Assembly: GCF_002205635.1 (NCBI RefSeq) | Contig: NZ_NISJ01000005.1 | Span: forward strand, 124,001 to 188,000 | DNA length: 64,000 nt | Source: Sphingopyxis witflariensis | GTDB taxonomy: Bacteria; Pseudomonadota; Alphaproteobacteria; Sphingomonadales; Sphingomonadaceae | Direction: 5' to 3' | Notes under the pieces: model-generated | What the model was told of the DNA's origin: nothing | The model's database searches: none | What the model saw: the letters and a program-made list of their open reading frames with translations, nothing else | Made by a program: the position numbers and the translations under genes | In this document: positions 45,316 through 58,000 of the stretch, in pieces | Position numbering within the stretch: the stretch's first letter is position 1 | Layout: each line of letters opens with the position of its first letter

Positions 45316-46000
45316 GGCGATCCTGTCCCCGATGGCCGCGCCGCACCAGCCATTCGGACGCGACGAGGGCTGCAAGCGACAGCGCAACCGACAGCAGAGC
45401 GAGCCGTGTCACCATCGCCTCACCGCCGGGAACCTGCAGCGCCGAATAGATGGCGAGCGGCAGTGTGCGTGTTTCGCCCGGAATGTTCGAGACGAAGGTG
45501 ATCGTCGCGCCAAACTCGCCGATCGAACGCGCGAAACCGAGGACGAGCGCGGCGAGGACGCCGGGGAGCGCGAGCGGCAGGCTGATCGTCCAGAAGCTGT
45601 GCCACGCGCTCGCACCGAGCGTCCGCGCCGCGCCCTCAAGCCGCCGGTCGATCGCCTCGATCGACAGCCGCATCGCGCGGACCATCAGCGGCAGTGCCAT
45701 GATCGCGGCGGCGAGTGCAGCGCCGGTCCAGCGGAACATCAGGCTGACCCCGAACCAGCTTTCGAGCCAGCGTCCGACGGGTCCGAAGGGGCCAAAGGCG
45801 ACAAGCAGAAGCCAGCCGGTTACCACCGGTGGCACGACCAGCGGCAAATGGACGAGACCGTCGAGCAGCATGCGGCCGGGAAAGCGTTTGCGCGCGAGCA
45901 GCCACGCGAGCGCAAAGGCGATCGGCAAGGTAGCGAGCACCGCGACGCCGCCGACCTTCAGCGACAGCGCGACGATGCCCCATTCTTCGGATGAGAGCAT
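45305..46000 (-). CDS. modB: Molybdate ABC transporter permease
   Basis: The 231-residue protein has five or six hydrophobic segments and the permease EAA-like loop (EGAARTLGASAWHSFWTISLP) followed by LPGVLAALVLGFARSIGEFGATITF, a ModB signature. A family A repeat lies between it and modA. Confidence 0.93.
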   Translation of the reverse strand: MLSSEEWGIVALSLKVGGVAVLATLPIAFALAWLLARKRFPGRMLLDGLVHLPLVVPPVVTGWLLLVAFGPFGPVGRWLESWFGVSLMFRWTGAALAAAIMALPLMVRAMRLSIEAIDRRLEGAARTLGASAWHSFWTISLPLALPGVLAALVLGFARSIGEFGATITFVSNIPGETRTLPLAIYSALQVPGGEAMVTRLALLSVALSLAALVASEWLVRRGHRGQDRHVL

Positions 46001-46032
46001 CTAACGCACGATCATTGCTGATATGATGAGTT

Positions 46033-46118
46033 CGTCATTGCGAGGACCCGAAGGCGACGCGGCAATCCAGAGCGGTGCAAGGCCGCCCCTGGATTGCTTC
46101 GCTCCACTCGCAATGACG
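46033..46118. repeat. Intergenic palindromic repeat, family A (copy 4)
   Basis: Starts CGTCATTGCGAGGACCCGAA and ends GCTTCGCTCCACTCGCAATGACG (ends are near complements, inner CAATCCAG/CTGGATTG). It lies between modA and modB on the same strand, so it may adjust relative expression in the operon. Confidence 0.85.
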
Positions 46119-46132
46119 AAATTTCCCATGTT

Positions 46133-46888
46133 CTAAGGGGCCGAAAAGCCGTGCCGCGCGAAGATTGCGCGGCCTTGCTTCGACAGCAGGAAGGCACGAA
46201 AACCCGCGGCGTCCTTGTGCCGCGATGCCTTGAGCAGCGCGACGGGGTAACGGATCGGTGGGTGACTCGACGCGGGAAAGGTGCCGACGACGCGCACACT
46301 GCGCGACGCCCGCGCGTCGGTCGCATAGACAATGCCGAGCGGCGCCGCGCCGCGTTCGACAAGCGCCATCGCGGCGCGGACATTTTCGGCGGGAGCGACC
46401 TTCGAAGCGACGCTGGTCCACACGCCGAGCGCTGTCAGCGCGGCCTTGGCATATTTGCCCGCAGGCACCGCATCGGGATCGGCCAGTGCGAGCCGTCCGC
46501 TACCGAGTGCCCGCGCCAGCGGAAAGCCGCGCGCGGGGGTCAGCTTCATCGTACTGCCGACCGGCGCGATCAGCACCAGCCGGTTGCCGAGCAGGGTCGT
46601 GCGGCTGTTCGCACGCAGTAGCCCCGCCTTGGCGACCGCATCCATCCATGGCTCGTCGGCCGACAGAAACAGATCAGCAGGCGCCCCGGCGAGCAATTGC
46701 CGCGCGAGCGCCGACGAGGCTGCAAAGGAAATGATGGGCCTGGCATGCCCCTTGGCCGCCCAGACATCGGCAGCCTCGGTCAGTGATTCCTGCAAGCTCG
46801 CCGCCGCCATCACCAGCGGCCCGCGCTCGGCCGCCGTCGCGGCGGGGGCGAGGAGGAAAACAAACAGGGTGAAAAAGAAGCGGGCCAT
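46133..46888 (-). CDS. modA: Periplasmic molybdate-binding protein
   Basis: The 251-residue protein has a signal peptide (FFFTLFVFLLAPAATAA) and the ModA pattern PLVMAAASLQESLTEAAD, FAASSALARQLLAGAPADLFLSAD, LADPDAVPAGKYAKAAL and GIVYATDA. The serine and alanine residues expected to hold the oxyanion are in place. It delivers molybdate or tungstate to ModB. It is the gene next to the PepSY protein, with only 32 bases between. Confidence 0.93.
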   Translation of the reverse strand: MARFFFTLFVFLLAPAATAAERGPLVMAAASLQESLTEAADVWAAKGHARPIISFAASSALARQLLAGAPADLFLSADEPWMDAVAKAGLLRANSRTTLLGNRLVLIAPVGSTMKLTPARGFPLARALGSGRLALADPDAVPAGKYAKAALTALGVWTSVASKVAPAENVRAAMALVERGAAPLGIVYATDARASRSVRVVGTFPASSHPPIRYPVALLKASRHKDAAGFRAFLLSKQGRAIFARHGFSAP

Positions 46889-46920
46889 CGCCGACCTATA
46901 GAATGGACACTACCCCCCGC

Positions 46921-48273
46921 CTAGGCCTTCACCGCCACCCCCAGCCAGCGCGCCATGCGCGGGAGGCGCGGCAGGATCAACCGATCGACGATCCAGAGCA
47001 AAATCAGCGACGCCGCGAGCGACGGCAGCACCGCCGCGAGGAGCAGGACGATCGCAGCGACGCCCTTCGTCTTCGCCGGGTCGCGCACGCCGGGCGGGGC
47101 GCCGAGCGCATCCTCGGGCTTGCGGCGGCGCCACATCAGGAAACCCGATACCGCAAGCGTCACAAGCATCAGCGCTGTGAACGCGCCGATCAACTGGCTG
47201 ACGATCCCGAACAACGCGCCCTCGTGCCATGCGATGCCGATACCAACGATGCGGTCGATGACATGCTTGTCGGCAAAGCCGCTTCGCGACACTTCGATCC
47301 CGGTCACGACGTCATAGCTGACCTTGCGGACCAACGGCCGATTCTGCGTCTGGGTGGTCAGCGTCCAATGATTTCCGTTGGGCGGTCCGAACAGGTTCGG
47401 CGCACCCGGCGGCTGAATTATGACCGGCGCGGGAAGATCTTCATTTTGCGCGCGCAGCACGATCCGGTCGAGTGCAACGCGCGGTTCGAACGCGGCGCCG
47501 GGGTCGGACGTCGGCTTGGCCATCGCCCCGTGATCCTGCGCGGCATGATGGTCGCTCGCTCCGCCCTTCCAATCCTGTGTTCCCGCGACCCAGCCCATTT
47601 CCGCACGCACCGCGCGAAAGCCACTCGCCCAGACGTCGGTCCATGGCAACGCCGTCAGCAGCAATATGAGCGCGAGGCCCGACACCCAAAAGCCGGTCAC
47701 CGCATGCAGGTCTCGCAGCGCGGTGCGCCCACCGCGCGACAGCCGCGGCCATACCACCCCGGCCAGCCCGCGCCCGCGCGGCCACCAGAGATACAGCCCG
47801 GTCAGGATCATCACGATCGCCCAGCTTGCCGCCAGTTCGACGACCATCCCGCCGGGCTTGCCGATGAGCAGGCTGCCATGGATCTTCGCCAGCCACGCCG
47901 AAATGCGGTCGTCGGGATCAGCGGACCCGATCACCTGCCCCTGCGGCGACACCGCAACGTCGCGCATTCCGCCTGCGGGCAGACCTACATGAACGATCGC
48001 GGCGTCGCCGGGAGCCTGCGGCACCCGGTAATAGTGAAAACTCGCGCCGGCAAAGGCGGTCAGCACCGCCTTCACCTGCGCATCAGCGTCGATACGCTCG
48101 GCGGTCGGCAGGTCGCGCCACGCGCTTTCCTGCCATCGGTCGAGCTGCGGCTTGAACAGATAGGCCGCCCCCGTCACCGACAGCATCAGGATAAAGGGGA
48201 TGACGAACAGTCCGGCATAGAAATGCCAGCGCCAGATCGTGCGATAGAGCGGAATCCGGTTGGTGTCGGTCAT
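46921..48273 (-). CDS. PepSY-associated membrane protein
   Basis: The 450-residue protein begins with TIWRWHFYAGLFVIPFILMLSVTGAAYLF, the PepSY-TM N-signature, and has four main hydrophobic segments in all: one near residue 20-40, one near 140-160 (WAIVMILTGLYLWW), one near 190 and one near 380, with a fifth at the end. These proteins are usually ferric-siderophore or metal reductases coupled to TonB receptors. It starts 12 bases after the receptor gene ends. Confidence 0.88.
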   Translation of the reverse strand: MTDTNRIPLYRTIWRWHFYAGLFVIPFILMLSVTGAAYLFKPQLDRWQESAWRDLPTAERIDADAQVKAVLTAFAGASFHYYRVPQAPGDAAIVHVGLPAGGMRDVAVSPQGQVIGSADPDDRISAWLAKIHGSLLIGKPGGMVVELAASWAIVMILTGLYLWWPRGRGLAGVVWPRLSRGGRTALRDLHAVTGFWVSGLALILLLTALPWTDVWASGFRAVRAEMGWVAGTQDWKGGASDHHAAQDHGAMAKPTSDPGAAFEPRVALDRIVLRAQNEDLPAPVIIQPPGAPNLFGPPNGNHWTLTTQTQNRPLVRKVSYDVVTGIEVSRSGFADKHVIDRIVGIGIAWHEGALFGIVSQLIGAFTALMLVTLAVSGFLMWRRRKPEDALGAPPGVRDPAKTKGVAAIVLLLAAVLPSLAASLILLWIVDRLILPRLPRMARWLGVAVKA

Positions 48274-48285
48274 CCCCGAATCCCC

Positions 48286-50286
48286 TTAGAAGCGCGCGCG
48301 AATGCCGGCCGACACGGCGCGGCGTTCAACGGGGTAGTAGATCGCCGAGGTGTCGGTCACCGCAATCGCGGCGCTGATGTCGCCGATCGCCTTTTTGCCG
48401 GTGATGTTACGGACGTCGACGAAGGCGTCGAAACCTTCGGCGATCCGCGCGCCGCCCGTCACGCCGATCAGCGCATAGCCGGGGGTGCGCACCAGATTGC
48501 GGTAATCCGCGAAGGGACCGTCGGGGACCCATTCAAGGTTCGGTGCGATGTGCAGCGTGTCGGTGCCGATACGGAGTTCGGCACGGTACACATGCTTCGG
48601 CACGACCGGCAGGCGATTGTCGCCATAAGCGGCGTCGCTGCGGAAGCGGAAGTTGCTGTAGGTGTAAACCTGCCGCAGCCGCAGCCAGTCGGTCGCGGCG
48701 ATTTCCAGCGCCGCCTCGATGCCTTCGTGCCGCGTGCGGTTGGCATTGAAGGTCGATGCCGGAATGTCGGCGCCGACGACATATTGCAGCATCTCGCCCT
48801 TGATGTCGGAGCGGTAGAGGGTGAGATCCCAGTTGACCGGGCCCTTCGTGCCGCGGGTTCCGATCTCGGCTGTCCACGCGCGCTGTGGGTCGAGCGCGAC
48901 GAAACTCGCAATCTGCGCCAGCTCGTTGAAGCCGGGAAATTCGACCGAGCGGCTGTAATTGGCATAGATTTGGACATCGGGTGCGGGCTCGAACAGCAAT
49001 CCGACCTTGGGCGAGAAGGCGTTGAAGTCGGCACGGCCGACGGTGCCCGCCTGCGCGGGAGCGGCGGCGTTGACGTTGATGACCTGCTTGCGCGTGCCAT
49101 CGGCGTAGATGCCGCCCGCCACCAGAGTCAGCCGCTCGACCGGACGGACGCGGATTTCGCCATAGAGCGTTGCGGTGCGGGCATCCTGATCGGCGTTGAA
49201 GCGCAGCGCGCCGCGCTTGCCCGCGAGGTTGACGAAGCGCTTCGACCGAATATCGCCAATGCGCAGCTCGCCACCCAGCGTCGCCTCGATCCGGCCGCCG
49301 GCATAGTCGAGACGGAAATAGCCGCCGCGATCGAAGCTGTCCTGATCGATCACCTCGAAGATTGGATGATAGAGCGACTTGGCGTTGACGAAGCCGCCGA
49401 CGTCGAGCTTCACCGCGCCCCAGTCGAAGCTGGTGCGGTTCTGGATGCGCAGCGAATCGACGTCGCGCGCATGATCGTTCGCAACGCTGCCCGCATTGGC
49501 CGTGCGCGGCGTCGTCAGCGCCTCTGTCCGGGTCAGCGCACCGGGGATTTGCTGATTAATGTTGTTGAAACTGGCATAGAGCCGGTTCGACACGATATCG
49601 CTCAAGCGCATCCCGACATTGCCGTGGAAGCGAAAGCTGCGCCGTTTGGCGTGATCGCGGTCACCGTCCGATGTGTCGGCGCTGACCGCGCCCCACGCAT
49701 CGACACGCTCCCCCGCAACGCCTGCCGACACCAGACCGCGGATGCTGCCAAAGCTGCCGACGTCGCCGCGCAGGTAAATCCCCTCCGCCGTGCGTCCCGT
49801 CGGGGTCACCCCATTAACCGCGCCGCCGAGCGTTCCCGACCCGAAGCGCAGTGCATTGGCGCCGCGATAGACTTCCAGATGATCGAAGAAGATCGGTTCA
49901 AGCTCCTGGAAATCGCCATTATCGTCGGCGAGGTTGATCGGCACCCCGTCCTGGAGCAGCGTCAGCCCGCGCATGTGGAAGCCGCGCGAGAGGCCCGAAC
50001 CGCGGATCGAAATGCGGACCTCCTGCCCGTAGCGTGGCTGGAGATAGACGCCGGGGGAGAAGGCCAGCGTGTCGCGCAGGCTGACGATCGACTTGTCGGC
50101 ATAGTCCTGATGGCTGACGACATCGGCGCCGCCGGGCGTTCTGGCGACGCGCATTTCGGCGGCGTCGGTGATTTCGGGCGCGGTGACGATGATCGTCGAG
50201 TCGGCTTCCTCGGCGTGGGACGAAGCGGGGACGAACGAAAAGGCGAGCGCCAGCAAGGGCGCCGCGCGACAGGCGTGGAGTGTCAT
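48286..50286 (-). CDS. TonB-dependent outer-membrane receptor
   Basis: The 666-residue protein has a signal peptide (ending SHA), a TonB box-like STIIVTAPE, a plug domain with SIRGSGLSRGFHMRGLTLLQDGVPINLAD and RGANALRFGSGTLGGAVNGVTPTG, and a beta-barrel with final aromatic residue (RARF). The substrate is not readable: siderophores, copper and other metals are possible. Next to PepSY and DUF2946 genes, copper or iron is the usual guess; adjacency to modA also raises a molybdate-chelate option. Confidence 0.92.
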   Translation of the reverse strand: MTLHACRAAPLLALAFSFVPASSHAEEADSTIIVTAPEITDAAEMRVARTPGGADVVSHQDYADKSIVSLRDTLAFSPGVYLQPRYGQEVRISIRGSGLSRGFHMRGLTLLQDGVPINLADDNGDFQELEPIFFDHLEVYRGANALRFGSGTLGGAVNGVTPTGRTAEGIYLRGDVGSFGSIRGLVSAGVAGERVDAWGAVSADTSDGDRDHAKRRSFRFHGNVGMRLSDIVSNRLYASFNNINQQIPGALTRTEALTTPRTANAGSVANDHARDVDSLRIQNRTSFDWGAVKLDVGGFVNAKSLYHPIFEVIDQDSFDRGGYFRLDYAGGRIEATLGGELRIGDIRSKRFVNLAGKRGALRFNADQDARTATLYGEIRVRPVERLTLVAGGIYADGTRKQVINVNAAAPAQAGTVGRADFNAFSPKVGLLFEPAPDVQIYANYSRSVEFPGFNELAQIASFVALDPQRAWTAEIGTRGTKGPVNWDLTLYRSDIKGEMLQYVVGADIPASTFNANRTRHEGIEAALEIAATDWLRLRQVYTYSNFRFRSDAAYGDNRLPVVPKHVYRAELRIGTDTLHIAPNLEWVPDGPFADYRNLVRTPGYALIGVTGGARIAEGFDAFVDVRNITGKKAIGDISAAIAVTDTSAIYYPVERRAVSAGIRARF

Positions 50287-50355
50287 AGATAATCCTTCGG
50301 AAGATTCAGGTTTGGACCGCGCCGCGCGGGTGCGCGGGCGGCCAGTCAGGCTGGA

Positions 50356-50748
50356 TCAGGCGAAGGCGGGTGGTCCGGTACTCGGCGGCAGCGGCGACGC
50401 GATGCCCGGCGCATAGCCGAGCGCCCTGACCGGCGCGGGGGTTGGTTCGGCCCGCAGCGGTGCGGCGGGAAGGACGGGGGTTGCGGGAACGATCGGCGCG
50501 GCGGCGAGCGCGCCCCATGGGCAATGCTGGTCGCTCGCGGCGGCGTCATGGTCGCCGACCTTTTCGATCGGAATGGTGATCGTCCCGCCGGGGTTGGCGG
50601 GGTCCGAACAGACGCGGACGGTAATCGTGCCCATCGCATCGCTCTCGATCATCCAGCCCGGCGCGACGAGCACACGCGCGGCGAGCGCGAGTAGCAGCGG
50701 CAGCAAAAGCAGGATGCCGGGACGGCGAAAGGCGGCGAGCAGGCTCAC
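50356..50748 (-). CDS. DUF2946 family protein
   Basis: The start is taken as GTG 50748, 130 residues; the frame is open further upstream but there it is only repeat copy A5. It has a hydrophobic signal-like segment (ILLLLPLLLALAARVLV), then C-SDPANPGG and GDHDAAASDQHCPWGALAA, the pattern of DUF2946, with potential metal-binding His and Cys. DUF2946 proteins often accompany TonB-dependent copper receptors. It lies 69 bases upstream of the receptor on the same strand. Confidence 0.72.
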   Translation of the reverse strand: MSLLAAFRRPGILLLLPLLLALAARVLVAPGWMIESDAMGTITVRVCSDPANPGGTITIPIEKVGDHDAAASDQHCPWGALAAAPIVPATPVLPAAPLRAEPTPAPVRALGYAPGIASPLPPSTGPPAFA

Positions 50749-50793
50749 GCGCTGCGCCTTATGCCTGTGATGCGAAACAGGCAAGCCGCATGG

Positions 50794-50833
50794 CACCTCG
50801 TCATTGCGAGCGGAGCGAAGCAATGACGAGGTG
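50794..50833. repeat. Compact palindrome, minimal form of family A (copy 5)
   Basis: CACCTCGTCATTGC (50794-50807) and its exact complement GCAATGACGAGGTG (50820-50833), separated by 12 bases. This is the outer end of family A with the middle missing. It lies between the DUF2946 and sterol desaturase genes and could act as a hairpin terminator. Confidence 0.85.
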
Positions 50834-50835
50834 GG

Positions 50836-52005
50836 CTATTCGGCGGGGGTTTCGTCGATCTTCTTGCCGGTGCGGGTCCAGGGATAGAGGAATTGCCCCC
50901 AATAGTTGCGCGGCACATCTTCGGGGATGCCGTAATTTTCGGGCCAGCGGTCCTTGGGCAGATGGAAGGTGCCGAACAGCTTGTCGATCCACGGGAAGTG
51001 GATTGCGAAATTGACGTCGAACGCCTCGCGCTCCAGCCCATGGTGCCAATGGTGGAAACGCGGGGTCGCGATCCAGTGGCCGAGCCAGTTGAAATTGCCG
51101 CCGACATTGGCGTGGAGCAGCGACGACCAGACATAGACGAAGCCGATATAGGCCTGCATCACCGACGGCGCGAAACCGAGGGTGAAGAGCGGCAGCGAGG
51201 TGATCGAGCGCAGCAGGATGATCTCGACGAAATGCATCCGCGACCCTGCGAGCCAGTCCATCGACTTGGCGCTGTGGTGCACCGCGTGGAAACCCCAGAG
51301 AAAGGGGTAGCGGTGAAAGGTGCGGTGAAACCAATATTGCGCCATGTCCGACGCGACGAGGACGATCGCAAACTGGACGAGCCACGGCAGGCTGGCGACC
51401 CCGGCGCGGAACGCATCCCAGTTGCTGGTGCTGTCGTTGATGATCGTCGACGGCGCGAGCGCGAGGAAGCCGAGCACCTGCACGAACATCGTGCTGACCA
51501 GATAATAGAAAAGATCCTCGCGCCATTCGGTGCGGAACAGACGCTGTTTGCGGCGATGCGGAAAAGCGCGTTCCAGCGGCGCGAACATGAATCCGGTGAC
51601 GAGCAGGTTCACGACGAAGAAGTCGAGTCCGAAGAAAATGCCCCAGCTTTGCGTCTCGTCGGGCTGAACATTGGCGCCGCCGATCAAAGTCGCGGCGAGC
51701 CCGATCATCAGCGCGGTCGCGCCCAACGCCTTGCGCGGGCGGAGCAGCAGGCTGAGCAGCGAGAGCGCGTAGCTGGCGAGCAGGATCAGGTGGACGGCGC
51801 CGCGAAATCCGCCCCAATTTTTGACGATCGCCAGTTCGGGGGTCGCGAACCAATCGGGAAAGCGCAGCGCAATGACCATGAAGAAACCGGCGACCGCGAA
51901 GAGCAGGCCGAAAAAGCCCGAGAGCCAGCCGCTGCCGAACCGCCGCACTTCGGTGTGCGATTCGAGGTCGCGCATGAGGGCGTCCAGATAGTCACGTTTG
52001 GCCAT
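50836..52005 (-). CDS. Sterol desaturase/fatty-acid hydroxylase family membrane protein
   Basis: The start is ATG 52005 (MAKRDYLDALM), with GAGAGGA a little upstream; 389 residues. It has about eight hydrophobic segments and the histidine boxes HRTFH, HAVHHS, and HHWHHG. These bind two iron ions in membrane hydroxylases or desaturases. The role may be sterol, lipid or carotenoid modification; the sequence does not decide. Confidence 0.88.
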   Translation of the reverse strand: MAKRDYLDALMRDLESHTEVRRFGSGWLSGFFGLLFAVAGFFMVIALRFPDWFATPELAIVKNWGGFRGAVHLILLASYALSLLSLLLRPRKALGATALMIGLAATLIGGANVQPDETQSWGIFFGLDFFVVNLLVTGFMFAPLERAFPHRRKQRLFRTEWREDLFYYLVSTMFVQVLGFLALAPSTIINDSTSNWDAFRAGVASLPWLVQFAIVLVASDMAQYWFHRTFHRYPFLWGFHAVHHSAKSMDWLAGSRMHFVEIILLRSITSLPLFTLGFAPSVMQAYIGFVYVWSSLLHANVGGNFNWLGHWIATPRFHHWHHGLEREAFDVNFAIHFPWIDKLFGTFHLPKDRWPENYGIPEDVPRNYWGQFLYPWTRTGKKIDETPAE

Positions 52006-52026
52006 GTGGTCCCCCATCCTCTCGAT

Positions 52027-52098
52027 CGTCATGCCGGACTTGATCCGGCATCCACTGCTGCCCCGGCGTCATGGCCCCCGGACCAAGTCCGGGGTGAC
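52027..52098. repeat. Intergenic palindromic repeat, family B (copy 2)
   Basis: ATGCCGGACTTGATCCGGCAT and CCCCCGGACCAAGTCCGGGG hairpins in the same order as copy 1 at 20783. It lies upstream of the sterol desaturase gene. Confidence 0.88.
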
Positions 52099-52154
52099 TC
52101 AGATACATAGCTCATCCGCTCGCGCCATATGTGATGTCGCGCACCATTCTTACG

Positions 52155-52185
52155 ATCCTCCCTGTGGCGAAGCCATGGGGAGGAT
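52155..52185. repeat. Short palindrome, family C (copy 2)
   Basis: ATCCTCCC at 52155-52162 and GGGGAGGAT at 52177-52185 pair across a 14-base centre. It shares ends with the element at 18431 and lies just downstream of ligA, so it may act as its terminator. Confidence 0.7.
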
Positions 52186-52189
52186 GTTT

Positions 52190-55405
<3,216 letters not shown>

Positions 55406-55409
<4 letters not shown>

Positions 55410-57076
55410 GCCGCGACCTCCAACAAGCGCTCCGCCTGCGCGCGGGCTTCGTCGGTGACTTCGGCGCCCGAGAGCATGCGCGCGATTTCCTCGCGGCGGC
55501 CCGCGTCGGAAAGCTCATGGACGCTGGTGCGGGTGACGATGCCTTCACTCGATTTGGCGATGACGAAATGCGCGGCGCCCTTGGCGGCGACCTGCGGACT
55601 GTGAGTCACCGCGAGCAACTGCTTGCCCGCACCCGCAAGCCGCGCGAGCCGGTCACCGATCGCTGACGCGACCGCGCCGCCGACGCCGCGGTCGATTTCG
55701 TCGAAGATGATCGTGTCGGCGCCGCCCTCTTCGGCGAGTGCGACCTTCAGCGCTAAGATGAAGCGCGACAATTCGCCGCCCGACGCAATTTTGGCGAGCG
55801 GTGCGAAGGGCGCGCCGGGGTTGGTCGAAATCAGGAACTCGATGCGATCCATGCCGTCGGCGCCCCAGCGTTCGGCGGGCAATCGCTCGACGAGGGTCTG
55901 GAAACGCGCGGCATCGAGCTTGAGCGGCACCAGTTCGCCCGCCACCGCCGCGTCGAGGCGGACCGCGGCCTTGGCGCGGAGATCGGACAATGCGGTCGCG
56001 GCGTGGGTGTAGGTGGCGGCAGTTTCGGCGACCATCGCCTCAAGCTTCGCGAGCCCAGCGCTGCCCCCCTCGATCGCATCGAGCCGCGCCGCGAGTTCGC
56101 CCGTCAATTCGGCGAGCGCGTCAGGCTGACACCCATGCTTGCGCGCCATCGCGCGAAGTTCGAACAATCGGGTCTCGGTCGTCTCGAGCCGCTCGGGGTC
56201 ATATTCCATCGCGCGCGCGGCTTCGTGCAGCTTCGCCTCGGCCTCGTCGGCCTCGATGATCGCGCGGTCGAGCCCCGCGAGCGCTTCGGCGAGCAGCGGA
56301 TGGTCGCCCGCCAGCCGATCGAGCCGCCGCGCCGCGCCGCGCAGCTGCGCCGGACCGCTATCGCTGCCCTCGAACGCCGCCATGATCGCGCCGAGATCGC
56401 CGGCGATCTTCTCGCCCTTTTGCATCACCGCGCGCGCTTCGGCGAGTTCTTCCTCTTCACCCGGCTGCGGGTTCAGCGTCTGGAGTTCGGCGACGCAATG
56501 TGCCAGCCACTCGCGATCACGCTCCGCCTCGGCCAGCGCGCTGCGCGCCGCCGCCAGCCGTTCCTCGGCGCCGCGCCATGCGGCATGGGCGGCGGAAACC
56601 CCGGCGGTGTCGGCGCGGGCATAGGTGTCGAGCAGCGCGCGATGTCCGGCGGGCGCGAGCAGGCCGCGGTCGTCGTGCTGGCCGTGGATTTCGACGAGAT
56701 AGCTGCCGACTTCGCGGAGCAGAGCTGCCGAACAGGGCTGGTCATTCAGGAAGGCGCGGCTGCCGCCATCGGCTTTCAGCGTGCGGCGGATTAGCAGCGG
56801 CTCACCCGCCTCCTGCGCCACATCATTGTCAGCGAGCAGTAATGCCAGTGGCGTCCCGACGGCAGGCGTGGCGAAGCTTGCCGTCACCTGCGCCTTGTCG
56901 CACCCCTGCCGCACCAGCGCATTGTCGGCGCGCGCGCCGAGCGCGAGGCCGAGCGCATCGAGCAGGATCGACTTGCCCGCACCGGTCTCGCCGGTCAGCA
57001 CGCCCAGCCCGGCCTCGAAATCGAGGTCGAGTCGTTCGATCAGAACGATATTGGCAATGGACAGAGCGGTCAGCAC
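55406..57076 (-). CDS. recN: DNA repair protein RecN
   Basis: The 556-residue SMC-like ATPase has Walker A (GETGAGKSILLDALGL), the Gln-loop region (VEIHGQHDDRGLL), a central coiled-coil (about residues 160-350), the signature (KIASGGELSRFILALKV), and Walker B (TIIFDEIDRGVGG). It works with RecA on double-strand breaks. Confidence 0.96.
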
Positions 57077-57123
57077 AGCACGTCCTTACCGCAGAACAAA
57101 GCGCGAATCTATTCCTGGCGGAA

Positions 57124-57918
57124 TCAGGCTGTCGGCGCGTGCTTCTGCATCAGCTTATAGGCGCGGTCGTACCATTTGGTGCCCGGATAATTGGCGCCCA
57201 AGACTGCGGCCGATTTCTTCGCCTCCTCGGGGATGCCCAGCGCCAGATAGCATTCGGTCAGGCGATAAAGCGCCTCAGCCGTGTGGCTGGTGGTCTGGAA
57301 TTTCTGCGTCACTTCGCGGAAACGGATCGACGCGGCGAGCCAGTTGGAGCTGCGCTGATAGAAACGCCCGATCTCCATCTCCTTGCCCGCGAGGTGATCC
57401 TGGACCAGATCGACCTTGAGCCGCGCATCGGCGGCATAGCGGCTGTCGGGATAGCGGCGGATCACTTCGCCGAGCGCGTTCGATGCCTGCTGCGTGATTT
57501 TCTGGTCGCGCGTGACGTCGCTGATCTGCTCATAATAGCTGAGCCCGATCAGATAATAGGCATAGGCCGCATCTTTGTTGCCCGGGTGAATCGCAAGGAA
57601 ACGCTGCGCCGATTCGATCGCCGGGGTATATTCGCGGTCCATATAATAGGAAAAGCTGCTCATCAGCTGTGCCCGGCGCGCCCAAGGCGAATAGGGATGC
57701 TGGCGCTCGACCTCGTCGAACAGCGCTGCGGCGATCCGGTAATTGCCCTGATCGAGCCGATCCTGCGCCGCGCGGTACAGCGTGTTGACGTCGCGCGCGA
57801 CATAACGCGTGTCTTTCTTGACGCCGGCACCGCCGCCGCAGGCCGCCAAAAGTGGCGTGATCACAAGGGTAGCGGCGAGCAGGCGCGTCATGGCACGCGA
57901 GGAGGAGCGCTGAGTCAT
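57124..57918 (-). CDS. bamD: Outer-membrane assembly lipoprotein BamD
   Basis: The 264-residue protein has a lipobox (PLLAAC, Cys near residue 27) and tetratricopeptide-like repeats: YRAAQDRLDQGNYRIAAALFDEVERQHPYSPWA, then YYMDREYTPAIESAQRFLAIHPGN, YRLTECYLALGI. It matches BamD in length and order. It works in the Bam complex for beta-barrel insertion. The gene order bamD-recN-...-ligA is typical of Sphingomonadales. Confidence 0.95.
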   Translation of the reverse strand: MTQRSSSRAMTRLLAATLVITPLLAACGGGAGVKKDTRYVARDVNTLYRAAQDRLDQGNYRIAAALFDEVERQHPYSPWARRAQLMSSFSYYMDREYTPAIESAQRFLAIHPGNKDAAYAYYLIGLSYYEQISDVTRDQKITQQASNALGEVIRRYPDSRYAADARLKVDLVQDHLAGKEMEIGRFYQRSSNWLAASIRFREVTQKFQTTSHTAEALYRLTECYLALGIPEEAKKSAAVLGANYPGTKWYDRAYKLMQKHAPTA

Positions 57919-58000
57919 GCGGGCGGTATAGACACAGCGCGGATGAACGCAAAATAAATGATCGCGCTTTTCTGAGCGCGAGTGCCGGTCCGCTCGAAAA

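Noticed and set aside
46889..46920. Molybdenum-cofactor riboswitch before modA
   Set aside because: Only 32 bases separate modA from the PepSY gene, too little for that structure.
46903..50292. A 1129-codon open frame on the + strand
   Set aside because: It is antisense to modA's start, PepSY and the TonB receptor, whose motifs are clear. The predicted protein is low-complexity Arg/Asp/Gly, as expected from the complement of GC-rich coding DNA.
50749..50823. N-terminal extension of the DUF2946 gene
   Set aside because: The first 25 codons would be partly repeat copy A5 (LRSARNDE is what family A encodes in that frame). The GTG at 50748 is the better start.
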